Assembly (NCBI GenBank): GCA_028682845.1
Contig: JAJRAT010000189.1
Span: 1 to 12,792, forward strand
Direction: 5' to 3'
DNA length: 12,792 bases
Source of the DNA: Methanothrix sp.
GTDB lineage: Archaea > Halobacteriota > Methanosarcinia > Methanotrichales > Methanotrichaceae
Of the stretch, positions 1 to 6,465 are shown piece after piece. The notes beneath the pieces were generated by a model, which was not told where the DNA came from, ran no database searches, and worked only from the letters and a program-made list of their open reading frames with translations. Both the position numbers and the translations under genes were made by a program. The first letter of the stretch is position 1, and every line of letters starts with the position of its first letter.

Positions 1-4
1 AGCG

Positions 5-15
5 TATTAAAAATT
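5..15 (-). terminator. possible oligo-T terminator after tRNA-Ser
   Basis: On the minus strand a run of five T residues (positions 13 to 9) sits in an A/T-rich tract about 16 bases past the 3' end of the tRNA. Archaeal RNA polymerase commonly terminates at oligo-T runs without a strong hairpin, so this could end the long operon. The run is short and the window stops at position 1, so other T-runs may follow. This is inference only. Confidence 0.3.
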
Positions 16-28
16 GATGGAATTTTAG

Positions 29-127
29 CGCCGAGGGTGAGATTCGAACTCACGAGACCCTTGCGAATCACCAGCTAACTAGGAAAATTCATTCCAGGCT
101 GGCGCCCTACCGCTAGACGACCTCGGC
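29..127 (-). tRNA. tRNA-Ser(GGA), with a 15-nt anticodon-loop intron
   Basis: This tRNA delivers serine at UCC/UCU codons. The acceptor stem is perfect (GCCGAGG with CCTCGGC) and is followed by discriminator G73, typical of archaeal tRNA-Ser. The D arm is GTCT/GGGC around loop AGCGGTA. The anticodon stem is CCAGC/GCTGG. The T arm is GTGAG/CTCAC with loop TTCGAAT. A long variable arm makes it class II: GATTC pairs with GGGTC (two G-U pairs) around a GCAA tetraloop. With the intron (77-91) removed the anticodon loop reads CTGGAAA, anticodon GGA at 95-93. The mature molecule would be 84 nt. CCA is not encoded; the next bases are CTA. The 5' end lies 7 bases after the cbf5 stop, and the region 20-40 bases upstream is GC-rich coding sequence without a TATA box, so co-transcription with cbf5 is likely. 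Confidence 0.95.
77..91 (-). other. archaeal tRNA intron in a bulge-helix-bulge motif
   Basis: The 15-nt intron lies at canonical position 37/38, just 3' of the anticodon. The fold is a complete bulge-helix-bulge. The anticodon stem (CCAGC/GCTGG) forms the outer helix. Exon bases CTGG pair with intron bases CTAG (C-G, U-A, G-U, G-C) to make the 4-bp central helix. The two 3-nt bulges are AAU and UUA. A short inner stem (GA/UC) closes an AUUU loop. The tRNA splicing endonuclease cuts after the second base of each bulge, giving AA|U and UU|A, which removes exactly 15 nt and restores a normal 7-nt loop. Splicing has not been shown for this gene; the call rests on the structure. Confidence 0.9.
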
Positions 128-141
128 ACAATTTTTATTGT
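128..141 (-). repeat. small inverted repeat in the cbf5-tRNA junction
   Basis: The minus strand reads ACAAT-AAAA-ATTGT immediately before the first base of the tRNA. The two 5-base arms are perfectly complementary. The cbf5 stop codon TAA (137-135) lies inside it. It could form a weak A/T-rich hairpin in the tRNA 5' leader. It is short, so chance is a real possibility. It is not a TATA box at the usual spacing, because it directly abuts the tRNA. Confidence 0.4.
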
Positions 142-1289
142 CTGGCAGCCTTCGCGGCTGCCGCGGGAGCATCCCTTTCGGCAAGCTTCCACGCCTTGGG
201 ATAGGTGCCCGGCTCCATTATTACCCTTTCGGTCGTGGCCACAATCCCGGTCTTGGAAGCGAGCATCTCCCGGCTCGCCATTTCCGCCACAGCAGTCGCC
301 ACTGCTTCTCCTTTCAGGGTAAACATGGCAACATTGTCGCCCTTATTTATATCTGTCTCCAGGCTGAGCAGCCCCGGTGCCGCCAGGGGCGCGCCGTGAC
401 ATACGGCATCCACGGCATTATCGGCTATCACCAGCCGCGGCATGTGCATTAGCGCACACTCCACAGGCTGAATCACGCGACGCAAGCCGCTCTCGTCGCC
501 CGTCTCCTTCCAGGCCACATAGGCATCCGTGAGCTGGTGCAGTGTCACCAGCGTCTCATCCTCGCGGAAGGGACCGGCCTTGGTCCTGCGCAGCTCTTCC
601 ATGTTCGCGCCGGTGCCGAGAGCCAGACCGATATCGAAGCATAGCTTGCGAATGTAGGTGCCGGCCTGGCAGCCCACGCGCATGAGAACCTGCTGCTCTT
701 CGATCTCCAGGATCTCCAGATAATAGATGGTCCTGGTGCGTAGCTGCTTGACCACGGAGGACTTAAGAGGCGGCTTTTGCAGAATAGGGCCCACGAATTC
801 AGCACAGACCTCTATGATGCGCTTCTTTGGCACGGGTTTATGAATGTGCATGAGGCAAACGTACTCCTTGCCCGCCAGGAGGAGGGTGTCCATGATGCGT
901 GTGGCATCTCCCAGCAGCACCGGCAAGATCCCGGTGACTTTGGGGTCCAATGTGCCGCTGTGGCCCGCCTTTTCTACATTCAGAATGCGCTTGACCCAGG
1001 CCGCTACCTCATGGCTCGTAGGTCCGGAGGTCTTATCCAGATTGATAGCCCCCAGGCGCATATGCATCTCCAGGCTGCGCTGCAGGGGTGGAGTTCCATA
1101 TTTTGGATCGGTCTTGCCGTTCCTCTTCAACAGCACGGATCTCACGGCATCGGACGGCAAAGATCCCGGCTTAAAAGGGGCTTTGGGTTTGGGCGCGGCG
1201 GCTACGCTGGCTGCATTGGGCGGCGGAGATGTCGCCGCAGATGCAGTAGATGCTTTGGCTTCGGAGCCCTTGGCGCGATGGATGATCAC
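135..1289 (-). CDS. truB: tRNA/rRNA pseudouridine synthase Cbf5 (TruB family)
   Basis: Cbf5 converts uridine to pseudouridine. In archaea it is the catalytic subunit of H/ACA guide RNPs acting on rRNA, and it can also modify U55 of tRNA. The 384 residues start at GTG 1289, which overlaps the cmk stop as GTGA; the SD GGTGAGGG lies 7 bases upstream. Residues 1-42 are a low-complexity Ala/Ser/Pro/Lys stretch not usual in the family. The TruB core begins near residue 45, with LDKTSGPTSHEV at 84-95 and the catalytic motif SGTLDPKVTG at 111-120, where D115 is the nucleophile. AGTYIRKLC at 209-217 is another core motif. A PUA RNA-binding domain covers about 282-368 (HGAP, KGD, GEAVA). The last 14 residues are an Ala-rich tail. 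The gene is the last protein gene of the unit, just ahead of tRNA-Ser. Confidence 0.96.
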   Translation of the reverse strand: MIIHRAKGSEAKASTASAATSPPPNAASVAAAPKPKAPFKPGSLPSDAVRSVLLKRNGKTDPKYGTPPLQRSLEMHMRLGAINLDKTSGPTSHEVAAWVKRILNVEKAGHSGTLDPKVTGILPVLLGDATRIMDTLLLAGKEYVCLMHIHKPVPKKRIIEVCAEFVGPILQKPPLKSSVVKQLRTRTIYYLEILEIEEQQVLMRVGCQAGTYIRKLCFDIGLALGTGANMEELRRTKAGPFREDETLVTLHQLTDAYVAWKETGDESGLRRVIQPVECALMHMPRLVIADNAVDAVCHGAPLAAPGLLSLETDINKGDNVAMFTLKGEAVATAVAEMASREMLASKTGIVATTERVIMEPGTYPKAWKLAERDAPAAAAKAARQ

Positions 1290-1804
1290 TGGCGAGCCCT
1301 CACCGCTGCCAGCACGATCGCAAGCGTTCCATGCTCGTCGAATCTGCCTGTATCCACAACCAGATCGTAGGTTGAAAAGTCATTCACGTCGATATTATAA
1401 TACATCTTGTAGCGCCGCCCCTCGCTCTCCTCGCGAACGCGAGTCTCCTGCATGGCATCTTCCACCAGTTTCGACTCGCGCTTGGAGATGCGCTCCGCGC
1501 GAACACGCAGATCCGTCTTGAGAAGAACCTTCAGATCTGCCGGCAAAAGATGGCCGGAAAGCCGCCCTTCGAAGATGCCGCTGCCCTCTTTGGCCAGAGC
1601 CTTTTGAGCATCATCGATGAGGTAATCGATCTCCGGACCCTTCTCCGCCATTCGGTTCATCTCTTTTACAGAGAGATTTTTCTCGCTGGCGATCTTTCGG
1701 AAGAGTTCCCCGGAATTTATCCAGCGAATCCCAAGCTCCGCAGACAGGCTGCGAGAAAGGGTCGTGGTGCCCGTTCCCGGGGCACCGCTGATAGAAATAA
1801 TCAT
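1286..1804 (-). CDS. cmk: cytidylate (CMP) kinase, archaeal type
   Basis: This enzyme phosphorylates CMP (and usually dCMP) with ATP to give CDP in pyrimidine nucleotide supply. At 172 residues it has the length of the short archaeal family, related to adenylate kinases, rather than the bacterial Cmk with its larger NMP-binding domain. The P-loop is GAPGTGTT at residues 7-14. SGELFR at 31-36, DYLIDD at 60-65 and EGRLSG at 79-84 form the substrate region. An Arg-rich lid segment (RAERISKRESK, 102-112) follows, and VDTGRFD near 150-156 is a late conserved motif. ATG 1804 lies 2 bases after the stop of the DUF106 gene, and the 3' end overlaps cbf5 by 4 bases. In several archaea cmk is flanked by genes for L34e and L14e; neither is present here. 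Confidence 0.95.
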   Translation of the reverse strand: MIISISGAPGTGTTTLSRSLSAELGIRWINSGELFRKIASEKNLSVKEMNRMAEKGPEIDYLIDDAQKALAKEGSGIFEGRLSGHLLPADLKVLLKTDLRVRAERISKRESKLVEDAMQETRVREESEGRRYKMYYNIDVNDFSTYDLVVDTGRFDEHGTLAIVLAAVRARQ

Positions 1805-1806
1805 CC

Positions 1807-2415
1807 CTAGCTCATGCTCCCGATATCCAGGGCTTTCCTGATGATCTGCGATACGGGAAGAGAACAGACAAAGTACCAGTAGAACCAGTAGAGCACAGGC
1901 CCGATGACGGTGGCATTGATGGGATGAGTTCCCCAGAATGGAAATGTCATTGTCAAATCTGGATTTTGCTCAATGAAGAGATAGGCCCACATGAAGAGCG
2001 GAATTGAAACGATACCGATGTAAAGCATGGGCTTGAACTGCATCTGCATCATCTTGCCCTGCTCCGAGACCATCTTCATCTGCTCGTTTTGAAGTGCTTG
2101 AATGCGAGCTTGATCTCCGGCAATCTGTGCCTCCTTCATGGCCCGCTGCACTTTTTTCATCTTTTCCTGCTGGACTCGCAGGAACTCCCAATCCATGGTA
2201 TACTTCTGGATCAGGCTGGCATAAAGGCCGGTGATGGCAGCTAGGACAAAGAGCACAATATGGAAGGGCAGGATGGTAGGCATCCATCCAATGATATGCC
2301 CCATTCCTAAGCCCAAACTGTGCCTTAAGTCGCCGCTGACCATTATCCCGAAAAAGAGGACAAAGCCCACGGCAAGGGCTGCATTATCCAGGGACTTGGT
2401 CAGCTTGGCATTCAT
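1807..2415 (-). CDS. DUF106 membrane protein, archaeal Oxa1/YidC-like (EMC3/TMCO1 superfamily)
   Basis: Archaeal DUF106 proteins belong to the Oxa1 superfamily (YidC, Oxa1, Get1, EMC3, TMCO1), which inserts membrane proteins from the ribosome. The 202 residues show likely membrane segments at about 11-28, 46-68, 129-149 and 168-190. Between the second and third, residues 75-125 are highly charged, rich in Lys, Gln, Met and Glu (QQEKMKKVQRAMKEAQ), and look like the cytoplasmic coiled coil typical of the family. The Met-rich stretch 106-130 (QNEQMKMVSEQGKMMQMQ) could form a greasy binding face. The start ATG overlaps the secY stop as ATGA, with GGAG 7 bases upstream. Coupling to secY fits a shared insertion task. 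The family is firm from architecture and position; the activity of this protein is inferred. Confidence 0.88.
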   Translation of the reverse strand: MNAKLTKSLDNAALAVGFVLFFGIMVSGDLRHSLGLGMGHIIGWMPTILPFHIVLFVLAAITGLYASLIQKYTMDWEFLRVQQEKMKKVQRAMKEAQIAGDQARIQALQNEQMKMVSEQGKMMQMQFKPMLYIGIVSIPLFMWAYLFIEQNPDLTMTFPFWGTHPINATVIGPVLYWFYWYFVCSLPVSQIIRKALDIGSMS

Positions 2416-4025
2416 GCCGATGCTCCGAAGAACTTCTGCATCATGGGGTACATCTCCTGAATCTGTTCGCTCGCTATCTGCTCGTAGAGCCTATAGACGA
2501 TGCTCACTGCCAGGAGCAGTCCGGTACCGCCCGCGCTTCCCAGGGTTCCGAGCAGCGTTGCAATCAAGGTCAGTAGGCCTATGATCACTCCGCCGATGAC
2601 CGTCACCTTGGGAATGTATCTTTCCATCAGCCGCTCAATCGAAGCAGGGTTTCTCCTGTAGCCGGGAACCTGGAGGCCGGAATTGTGAATCTTCATGGCC
2701 ACGCTCTTGGGTCCCATGCCCGTGGTCTCGATCCAGAATATGGCGAAGATGACGCCGCCCACGATCAGGAAGGTCGAATCCACCAGCACATGCAGCAAGA
2801 TCTGCCAATAAGCCAGCGGTGAGAATCCCAGTTCCATCACTCCGGCAACATTCTGGTTAACCATGCTCGGTATCCAGCTATTCGGCCCCTGCAATGCGGA
2901 CAGATAATACATCAGTCCCCCGACAGGTTGAGGCGAGGATGCGCTGATGGCCGCTCCCGTTGCAGAGTTATACCTCGCATAGGAGATGAAGTCGCCAAGG
3001 AGGCTCGAATAGCCCGTATAAACCGTGGTCACGCCCTCTCCGGTGACGCTGGCCGTTGTCACTGCGCCGATCTTGGATGCAAGCAGCGCTCCCAGCATCT
3101 CGATGTTGGCCTGAATTGCCCTCACCAGGATCATGGGTAGAACCGATGCGTAGACCAGCTTAACGGGGAAGCGTCCTCTGGCACCGCGAACGCGGCTGTG
3201 TGCCAGAGGTATCTCAATCCTGGTGGACTCAACGAATACGACCATCAAGATGATCATAATGGTCGAGATGAGCGCCAGAATTCCGCCTGTAACCAGGATG
3301 AACTTCATGCCCTCAGCAGTGAATATAGTGTCGAATCCGATGAGCTGCAGCCTGAAGATGTCGATCCACTTGGGAATAATGCCCACGGGAAGTCCGGCAT
3401 CGCCTGCAGCCGGGTTGATGATACCGGTTACCAACTGCTGGCTGATTCCTGCCACGATAAACAGGCCCACGCCCGAGCCGACGCCCCATTTGGAGACGAC
3501 CTCATCCATGTAAACGATGAGAGAGCCGCCCACGAACACCTGGATGAATATCAAGAGGGATACTACGCCCAGAGGAACGCCCAAAGCGAGAGCCAAATCG
3601 GAATTGGGCAGCAGATAGCCGCCTATAACCTGAGGCAGAGCTTCAACAGCCACCATCACAAACACCAGAGCCTTCTGTGTGCCCTGATAGATGGCCTGAT
3701 CCCGCGGATCGCTCAGGTCAAGTTTGATGATCTCGGCACCGACCAATAGCTGCAGCACGATAGATGCGGTAACTATAGGACCGATGCCAAGGAGCATCAT
3801 AGACCCGAATGATCCGGCGAAGAAAGCTCGGTAAGCGCTGAAGATATCCGTGGATGCAGTGGAAAGGCCGAAGAGCGGGATATTCCCCAAAATAAAGTAA
3901 AGGAGCAAAATGGCCAGAGTCCAGCTTAGCTTTCTCTTAAAATGGACGTGCCCAGTGGGCCGCTCCACAGAGGGGAGCCGGCGCACAAAGGGCTCTATCG
4001 CATAAAAGAAACTATGCTGGTTCAT
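2412..4025 (-). CDS. secY: preprotein translocase subunit SecY (Sec61 alpha)
   Basis: SecY is the ten-helix pore of the Sec translocon; with SecE and Sec-beta it moves secreted proteins across, and membrane proteins into, the cytoplasmic membrane. The 537 residues begin with a short amphipathic N-terminus. Helix 1 is near 34-52, the plug and helix 2 cover about 55-95 (GSFGSMMLLGIGPIVTAS), and helices 3-6 lie near 117-138, 146-171, 183-203 and 241-265. The basic 6/7 loop (HSRVRGARGRFP, 276-287) and the 8/9 loop (around 430-465, PGYRRNP) are the ribosome-docking loops. Helix 10 has GTGLLLAVSI at 500-509. The outer loop between helices 7 and 8 (about 318-402) is long and Ser/Thr/Gly-rich, which makes this protein longer than compact archaeal SecY of about 430-440 residues. 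The start overlaps the uL15 stop as ATGA and the stop overlaps the DUF106 gene. Confidence 0.97.
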   Translation of the reverse strand: MNQHSFFYAIEPFVRRLPSVERPTGHVHFKRKLSWTLAILLLYFILGNIPLFGLSTASTDIFSAYRAFFAGSFGSMMLLGIGPIVTASIVLQLLVGAEIIKLDLSDPRDQAIYQGTQKALVFVMVAVEALPQVIGGYLLPNSDLALALGVPLGVVSLLIFIQVFVGGSLIVYMDEVVSKWGVGSGVGLFIVAGISQQLVTGIINPAAGDAGLPVGIIPKWIDIFRLQLIGFDTIFTAEGMKFILVTGGILALISTIMIILMVVFVESTRIEIPLAHSRVRGARGRFPVKLVYASVLPMILVRAIQANIEMLGALLASKIGAVTTASVTGEGVTTVYTGYSSLLGDFISYARYNSATGAAISASSPQPVGGLMYYLSALQGPNSWIPSMVNQNVAGVMELGFSPLAYWQILLHVLVDSTFLIVGGVIFAIFWIETTGMGPKSVAMKIHNSGLQVPGYRRNPASIERLMERYIPKVTVIGGVIIGLLTLIATLLGTLGSAGGTGLLLAVSIVYRLYEQIASEQIQEMYPMMQKFFGASA

Positions 4026-4399
4026 ACTACTACTGCCTGACCACCAGCAGCCTCAATCTTATCCTTGGCAGTGGCCGTAAAGCCGGCTGCAGTCACAGTC
4101 AGCTTTCTGGTTACTCTGCCGCGACCGAGGACCTTCATCTCACTGATCTCAACCTTGCCGTCGGTGCCTGCCATCTGGTCCAGCACATCGACGTTGACCA
4201 CCTCAGGCCTCTCGATCAGAGGCAGGCGGACGAATCCGTGCTTGCCCATCTGAGTGCCGAGAAGCATAGACCTCATGAAGTGATGCTTGCACTTGCCAGT
4301 GTCTCCACGCCCACCGCGAGAGCCGCCTCCACGCGCATTCTTATGCTTGCCGTGATATGTCCGGTGGCCTCTGCGTTCTTTTGTCTTAGGTCTTACCAT
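4022..4399 (-). CDS. rpl15: 50S ribosomal protein uL15
   Basis: uL15 is a large-subunit protein whose basic N-terminal extension threads into 23S rRNA. The 125-residue product has the expected glycine- and arginine-rich N-terminus (KERRGHRTYHGKHK, then GGGSRGGRGDTG at 24-35). A globular C-terminal domain contains NVDVLDQMAG (69-78) and GRGRVTRKLTVTA (92-104). ATG 4399 follows the uL30 stop by 6 bases, and the SD GAGGT overlaps that stop codon. The length is slightly short for archaeal uL15, but both ends look intact. Its stop overlaps the secY start, so uL15 and SecY synthesis are probably coupled, as is usual in spc operons. Confidence 0.95.
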   Translation of the reverse strand: MVRPKTKERRGHRTYHGKHKNARGGGSRGGRGDTGKCKHHFMRSMLLGTQMGKHGFVRLPLIERPEVVNVDVLDQMAGTDGKVEISEMKVLGRGRVTRKLTVTAAGFTATAKDKIEAAGGQAVVV

Positions 4400-4405
4400 T
4401 GCTCT

Positions 4406-4861
4406 CTACCTCATCTTCTTGATAAGAAACGCCAGATCCTGGCGAAATCCTGTATCTCCGCCCTGCTGTGCGGTCTTCTTGGTGGTCTTCAAGCCCTTCC
4501 GAGGCGGATGCAACCTGAAGATGGGCTTGATACCCAGATCCTTCAGGCTGGCAGTGCCGGAGTTCATGGCAGACGCAAGCTCCTTAAAAGAGCGATAGGA
4601 GGTATTCTCCTTCAGGAACTGCTCGGTTAAGCGCCTATTCGCGCTGAGCCGCCCGCGCTTTTCCAGGAGCATGGCCAAAGTGTCATCATCGATTTTGCCC
4701 CAGGCCACGTAATCCTTGACCTTCTGAATCATGCCGCGGTAGTGAAGATCCTCCTTTACCACAACACAATGGTTGACGCGATGAATGCGCAGCATGGCCA
4801 GGGTATCCCTGATCTCTGGCCGGACGTTTACCTCGCCTCTCAACCTGACTATGGCAAACAT
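4406..4861 (-). CDS. rpl30: 50S ribosomal protein uL30
   Basis: uL30 binds 23S rRNA in the large subunit. The start is ATG 4861 (MFAIVRLRGEVNVRPEI), where the typical ferredoxin-like L30 fold begins; GAGGG lies upstream. An upstream in-frame extension to 4957 would overlap uS5 by nearly 100 bases and has no family similarity, so I discard it. The 151 residues match the archaeal/eukaryotic long form. The core covers about 1-60 (LRIHRVNHCVVVKEDLHYRGMI). A helical archaeal extension follows, ending in a basic C-terminus (LHPPRKGLKTTKK). It starts 2 bases after the uS5 stop. Confidence 0.95.
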   Translation of the reverse strand: MFAIVRLRGEVNVRPEIRDTLAMLRIHRVNHCVVVKEDLHYRGMIQKVKDYVAWGKIDDDTLAMLLEKRGRLSANRRLTEQFLKENTSYRSFKELASAMNSGTASLKDLGIKPIFRLHPPRKGLKTTKKTAQQGGDTGFRQDLAFLIKKMR

Positions 4862-4863
4862 CT

Positions 4864-5487
4864 TCAGGCCCTCACAGTTATGGTGTTGATGAGCGCATTG
4901 TAGGTGGCTTTTGCGAAGTTCAGAGTGGTCCTGGTCGAACCTGCCGTCCTGGTCCACACATCCTTGATGCCGGCCATATCCATGACCTTCTTGGATGTAT
5001 CTCCGGCGGCGATGCCGAGGCCTCTTGGAGCGGGAATGAGAACGACTCTGACGCTTCCCGATTCGCCGATGACCTCATAGGGCACGGTATGAGGAAGTCC
5101 GCAGCCGCATTCCCAGGAACCGCAACCGCGCTTTACCTTCATGATATTGCGCTTAGCGTTGTCGATTCCCTTCTTGATGGCCTTTCCTACCTGAACGTCC
5201 TTGCCCTCGCCAAGGCCGATGTAGCCATCCCGGTTGCCGACGATGACAGTGGTTCTGAATTTGACTCTCCTGCCGGAGTCGGTCATCCTCTGAACCATGT
5301 TTATGTCCAAAACCTCATCCTCAAGGCCTGGGATAAGCACATCGACGAGTCCGGCTTCCTTGATGGGAAGGCCGGAGGCGATGGCCTCATCGAAGGTAGT
5401 TACCTGGCCCTCAAAAACGAGCTTGCCCAGCCTGGTTCTGGGGACCCACTCTTCTTGGTAAAAATCTCGCTTCTTCTTCTGATCCAT
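4864..5487 (-). CDS. rps5: 30S ribosomal protein uS5
   Basis: uS5 is a small-subunit protein near the mRNA entry site, important for decoding accuracy. I start it at ATG 5487, 4 bases after the uL18 stop, because GGGGTGA (5498-5492) sits at the right distance and the family begins near here (WVPRTRLG). An ATG at 5511 would add 8 residues and lie inside uL18. The 207 residues hold a double-stranded RNA-binding-like domain at about 55-120 (VVxxF-type segment [19 protein letters not shown], 75-93) and the C-terminal domain at about 135-205 ([11 protein letters not shown], 153-163). A Cys cluster [10 protein letters not shown] (121-130), a hallmark of archaeal uS5, joins them. The second half of S5 is intact. 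Confidence 0.96.
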   Translation of the reverse strand: MDQKKKRDFYQEEWVPRTRLGKLVFEGQVTTFDEAIASGLPIKEAGLVDVLIPGLEDEVLDINMVQRMTDSGRRVKFRTTVIVGNRDGYIGLGEGKDVQVGKAIKKGIDNAKRNIMKVKRGCGSWECGCGLPHTVPYEVIGESGSVRVVLIPAPRGLGIAAGDTSKKVMDMAGIKDVWTRTAGSTRTTLNFAKATYNALINTITVRA

Positions 5488-5491
5488 AGTC

Positions 5492-6001
5492 TCACCCCAG
5501 TATCTTCTCACGGGCCTGCTCGAATTGGGCCACGATATCTGCTCCGGTGTATTCCTTTATGTGCTCACCACGAATTCTCTCGTCCTCTGGGAAGATCTCC
5601 GGGCTATGAGGAACATTCACGCCTGCATCCACGACTCCCTTGATGGCGGCATAGATTCTGTTGCCGCGTGTAGAGGCGTGCAGGCCGATGTCCGCAATGC
5701 CCTCGACTTTGCCCAAGGCCAGCATCTTCTTTCCGAAGAGCAGGCCGGTAAGGTAAGCTGCGGGCAAGTTGCTCTTGCTCAGAGTATAGCCGAAGTTTTC
5801 CAACTCTTTTGAGTTGACCGTCAGGAGCGTTTTGTCGCCCAGTTGCTCTGCCAAGACTAGTTGCAATGTGGTGCTGGCATTGCTCTTTCTGACCACAACC
5901 CTCGGTTTCTTCGATAGTATAAGTCTGTATCTGACGTGATAGTTGGTTTTGCCCTCTCTCCGCCTGCGGAAGGGCACCTTGTATCTAGGTCCTGTCGCCA
6001 A
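5492..6001 (-). CDS. rpl18: 50S ribosomal protein uL18
   Basis: uL18 binds 5S rRNA and, with uL5, forms the central protuberance of the large subunit. The start is TTG 6001, giving 169 residues that begin [18 protein letters not shown]. This start is 1 base after the eL19 stop and has a strong SD (GGGGTGA) 5-6 bases upstream. The longer open frame to 6115 lies entirely inside eL19 and is unlike any L18. Characteristic stretches are [11 protein letters not shown] near the N-terminus, the segment around LYAxx-like [20 protein letters not shown], and the C-terminal [19 protein letters not shown]. Its stop codon forms part of the uS5 SD. Confidence 0.95.
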   Translation of the reverse strand: MATGPRYKVPFRRRREGKTNYHVRYRLILSKKPRVVVRKSNASTTLQLVLAEQLGDKTLLTVNSKELENFGYTLSKSNLPAAYLTGLLFGKKMLALGKVEGIADIGLHASTRGNRIYAAIKGVVDAGVNVPHSPEIFPEDERIRGEHIKEYTGADIVAQFEQAREKILG

Positions 6002-6002
6002 G

Positions 6003-6464
6003 TTACTCACCCCTGGCAAGGCTCTTGGCCTTGATATAGGCGTTGAGATGCGATATGCTTCTGTACTCGCCGCCCTTGGACTTGCGGTAGAGCAACCTGT
6101 AAGCATGCCGATCAATCTGGCCGCCTTCGCGAAGCTCCTTGAGCTTCTTTCTCAGAGCGCGGATTTTGGTCATCCACTGCTCTTTGCGTGGAGATCGAGC
6201 ACCTTTGGCTCCCTTGCGGTGTCCGGCACCCTTGCAGTGTCCATACGCGCGCTTAACATTTCTGGCTCTGATTCTGGCCCGGCTGTTGCCCTTCTTGGGC
6301 TTGGCCTTGATGTTCCCGTCATCGATTTGAGAGCGAATGTCCTCACGGGTAATGGCATCTGCCAGATCTCCCGCCACTTCCGGATCAGGATTGATCCAAA
6401 CGCGGCTTTCGCCAACCGACAGCTCCGAAGCCGCCAGCCTGCGCTGTGTCTTGAAGTCGGCCAT
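6003..6464 (-). CDS. rpl19e: 50S ribosomal protein eL19
   Basis: eL19 is found in archaea and eukaryotes but not bacteria; it lies on the large subunit and contributes to subunit bridges. I start it at ATG 6464 (MADFKTQRRLAASEL), 1 base after the eL32 stop. The SD GGAGGTG lies 6 bases upstream, and homologues begin at this point; the GTG at 6473 would overlap the SD. The 153-residue product has the N-terminal helical domain (KTQRRLAASELSVGESRVW, WINP), a very basic centre (RARIRARNVKRAYGHCKGAG and KGAKGARSPRKEQWM), and a C-terminal helix ending in KSLARGE. It ends in TAA. Confidence 0.96.
   Translation of the reverse strand: MADFKTQRRLAASELSVGESRVWINPDPEVAGDLADAITREDIRSQIDDGNIKAKPKKGNSRARIRARNVKRAYGHCKGAGHRKGAKGARSPRKEQWMTKIRALRKKLKELREGGQIDRHAYRLLYRKSKGGEYRSISHLNAYIKAKSLARGE
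6006..6013 (-). promoter_or_regulatory. ribosome binding site fixing the TTG start of uL18
   Basis: GGGGTGAG lies 4 bases before TTG 6001 across the eL19 stop TAA. No ATG or GTG lies between this SD and the first conserved L18 residues, so TTG is the best start. Confidence 0.75.
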
Positions 6465-6465
6465 T

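Noticed and set aside
29..127. Reading the RNA as tRNA-Leu, or as a class I tRNA with an odd loop
   Set aside because: The anticodon after intron removal is GGA, the discriminator is G (serine type in archaea), and a long variable arm with a 5-bp stem is present.
777..1521. Overlapping plus-strand frames opposite cbf5 and cmk
   Set aside because: They cover catalytic motifs of Cbf5 and Cmk on the other strand, and the translations are Arg/Cys/Ser-rich with no recognisable domain.
3198..3749. Long plus-strand open frame opposite secY
   Set aside because: It lies entirely antisense to the conserved SecY core, has a composition unlike a protein (rich in Asp, His, Gln) and matches no family. 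It is a shadow of codon bias in secY.
4862..4957. N-terminal extension of uL30
   Set aside because: The extra 32 residues lie inside uS5 and resemble no L30; a good ATG with SD lies at 4861.
6002..6115. N-terminal extension of uL18 to an upstream ATG
   Set aside because: The extension lies within eL19 and is unrelated to L18, whereas TTG 6001 has an SD and the family N-terminus.
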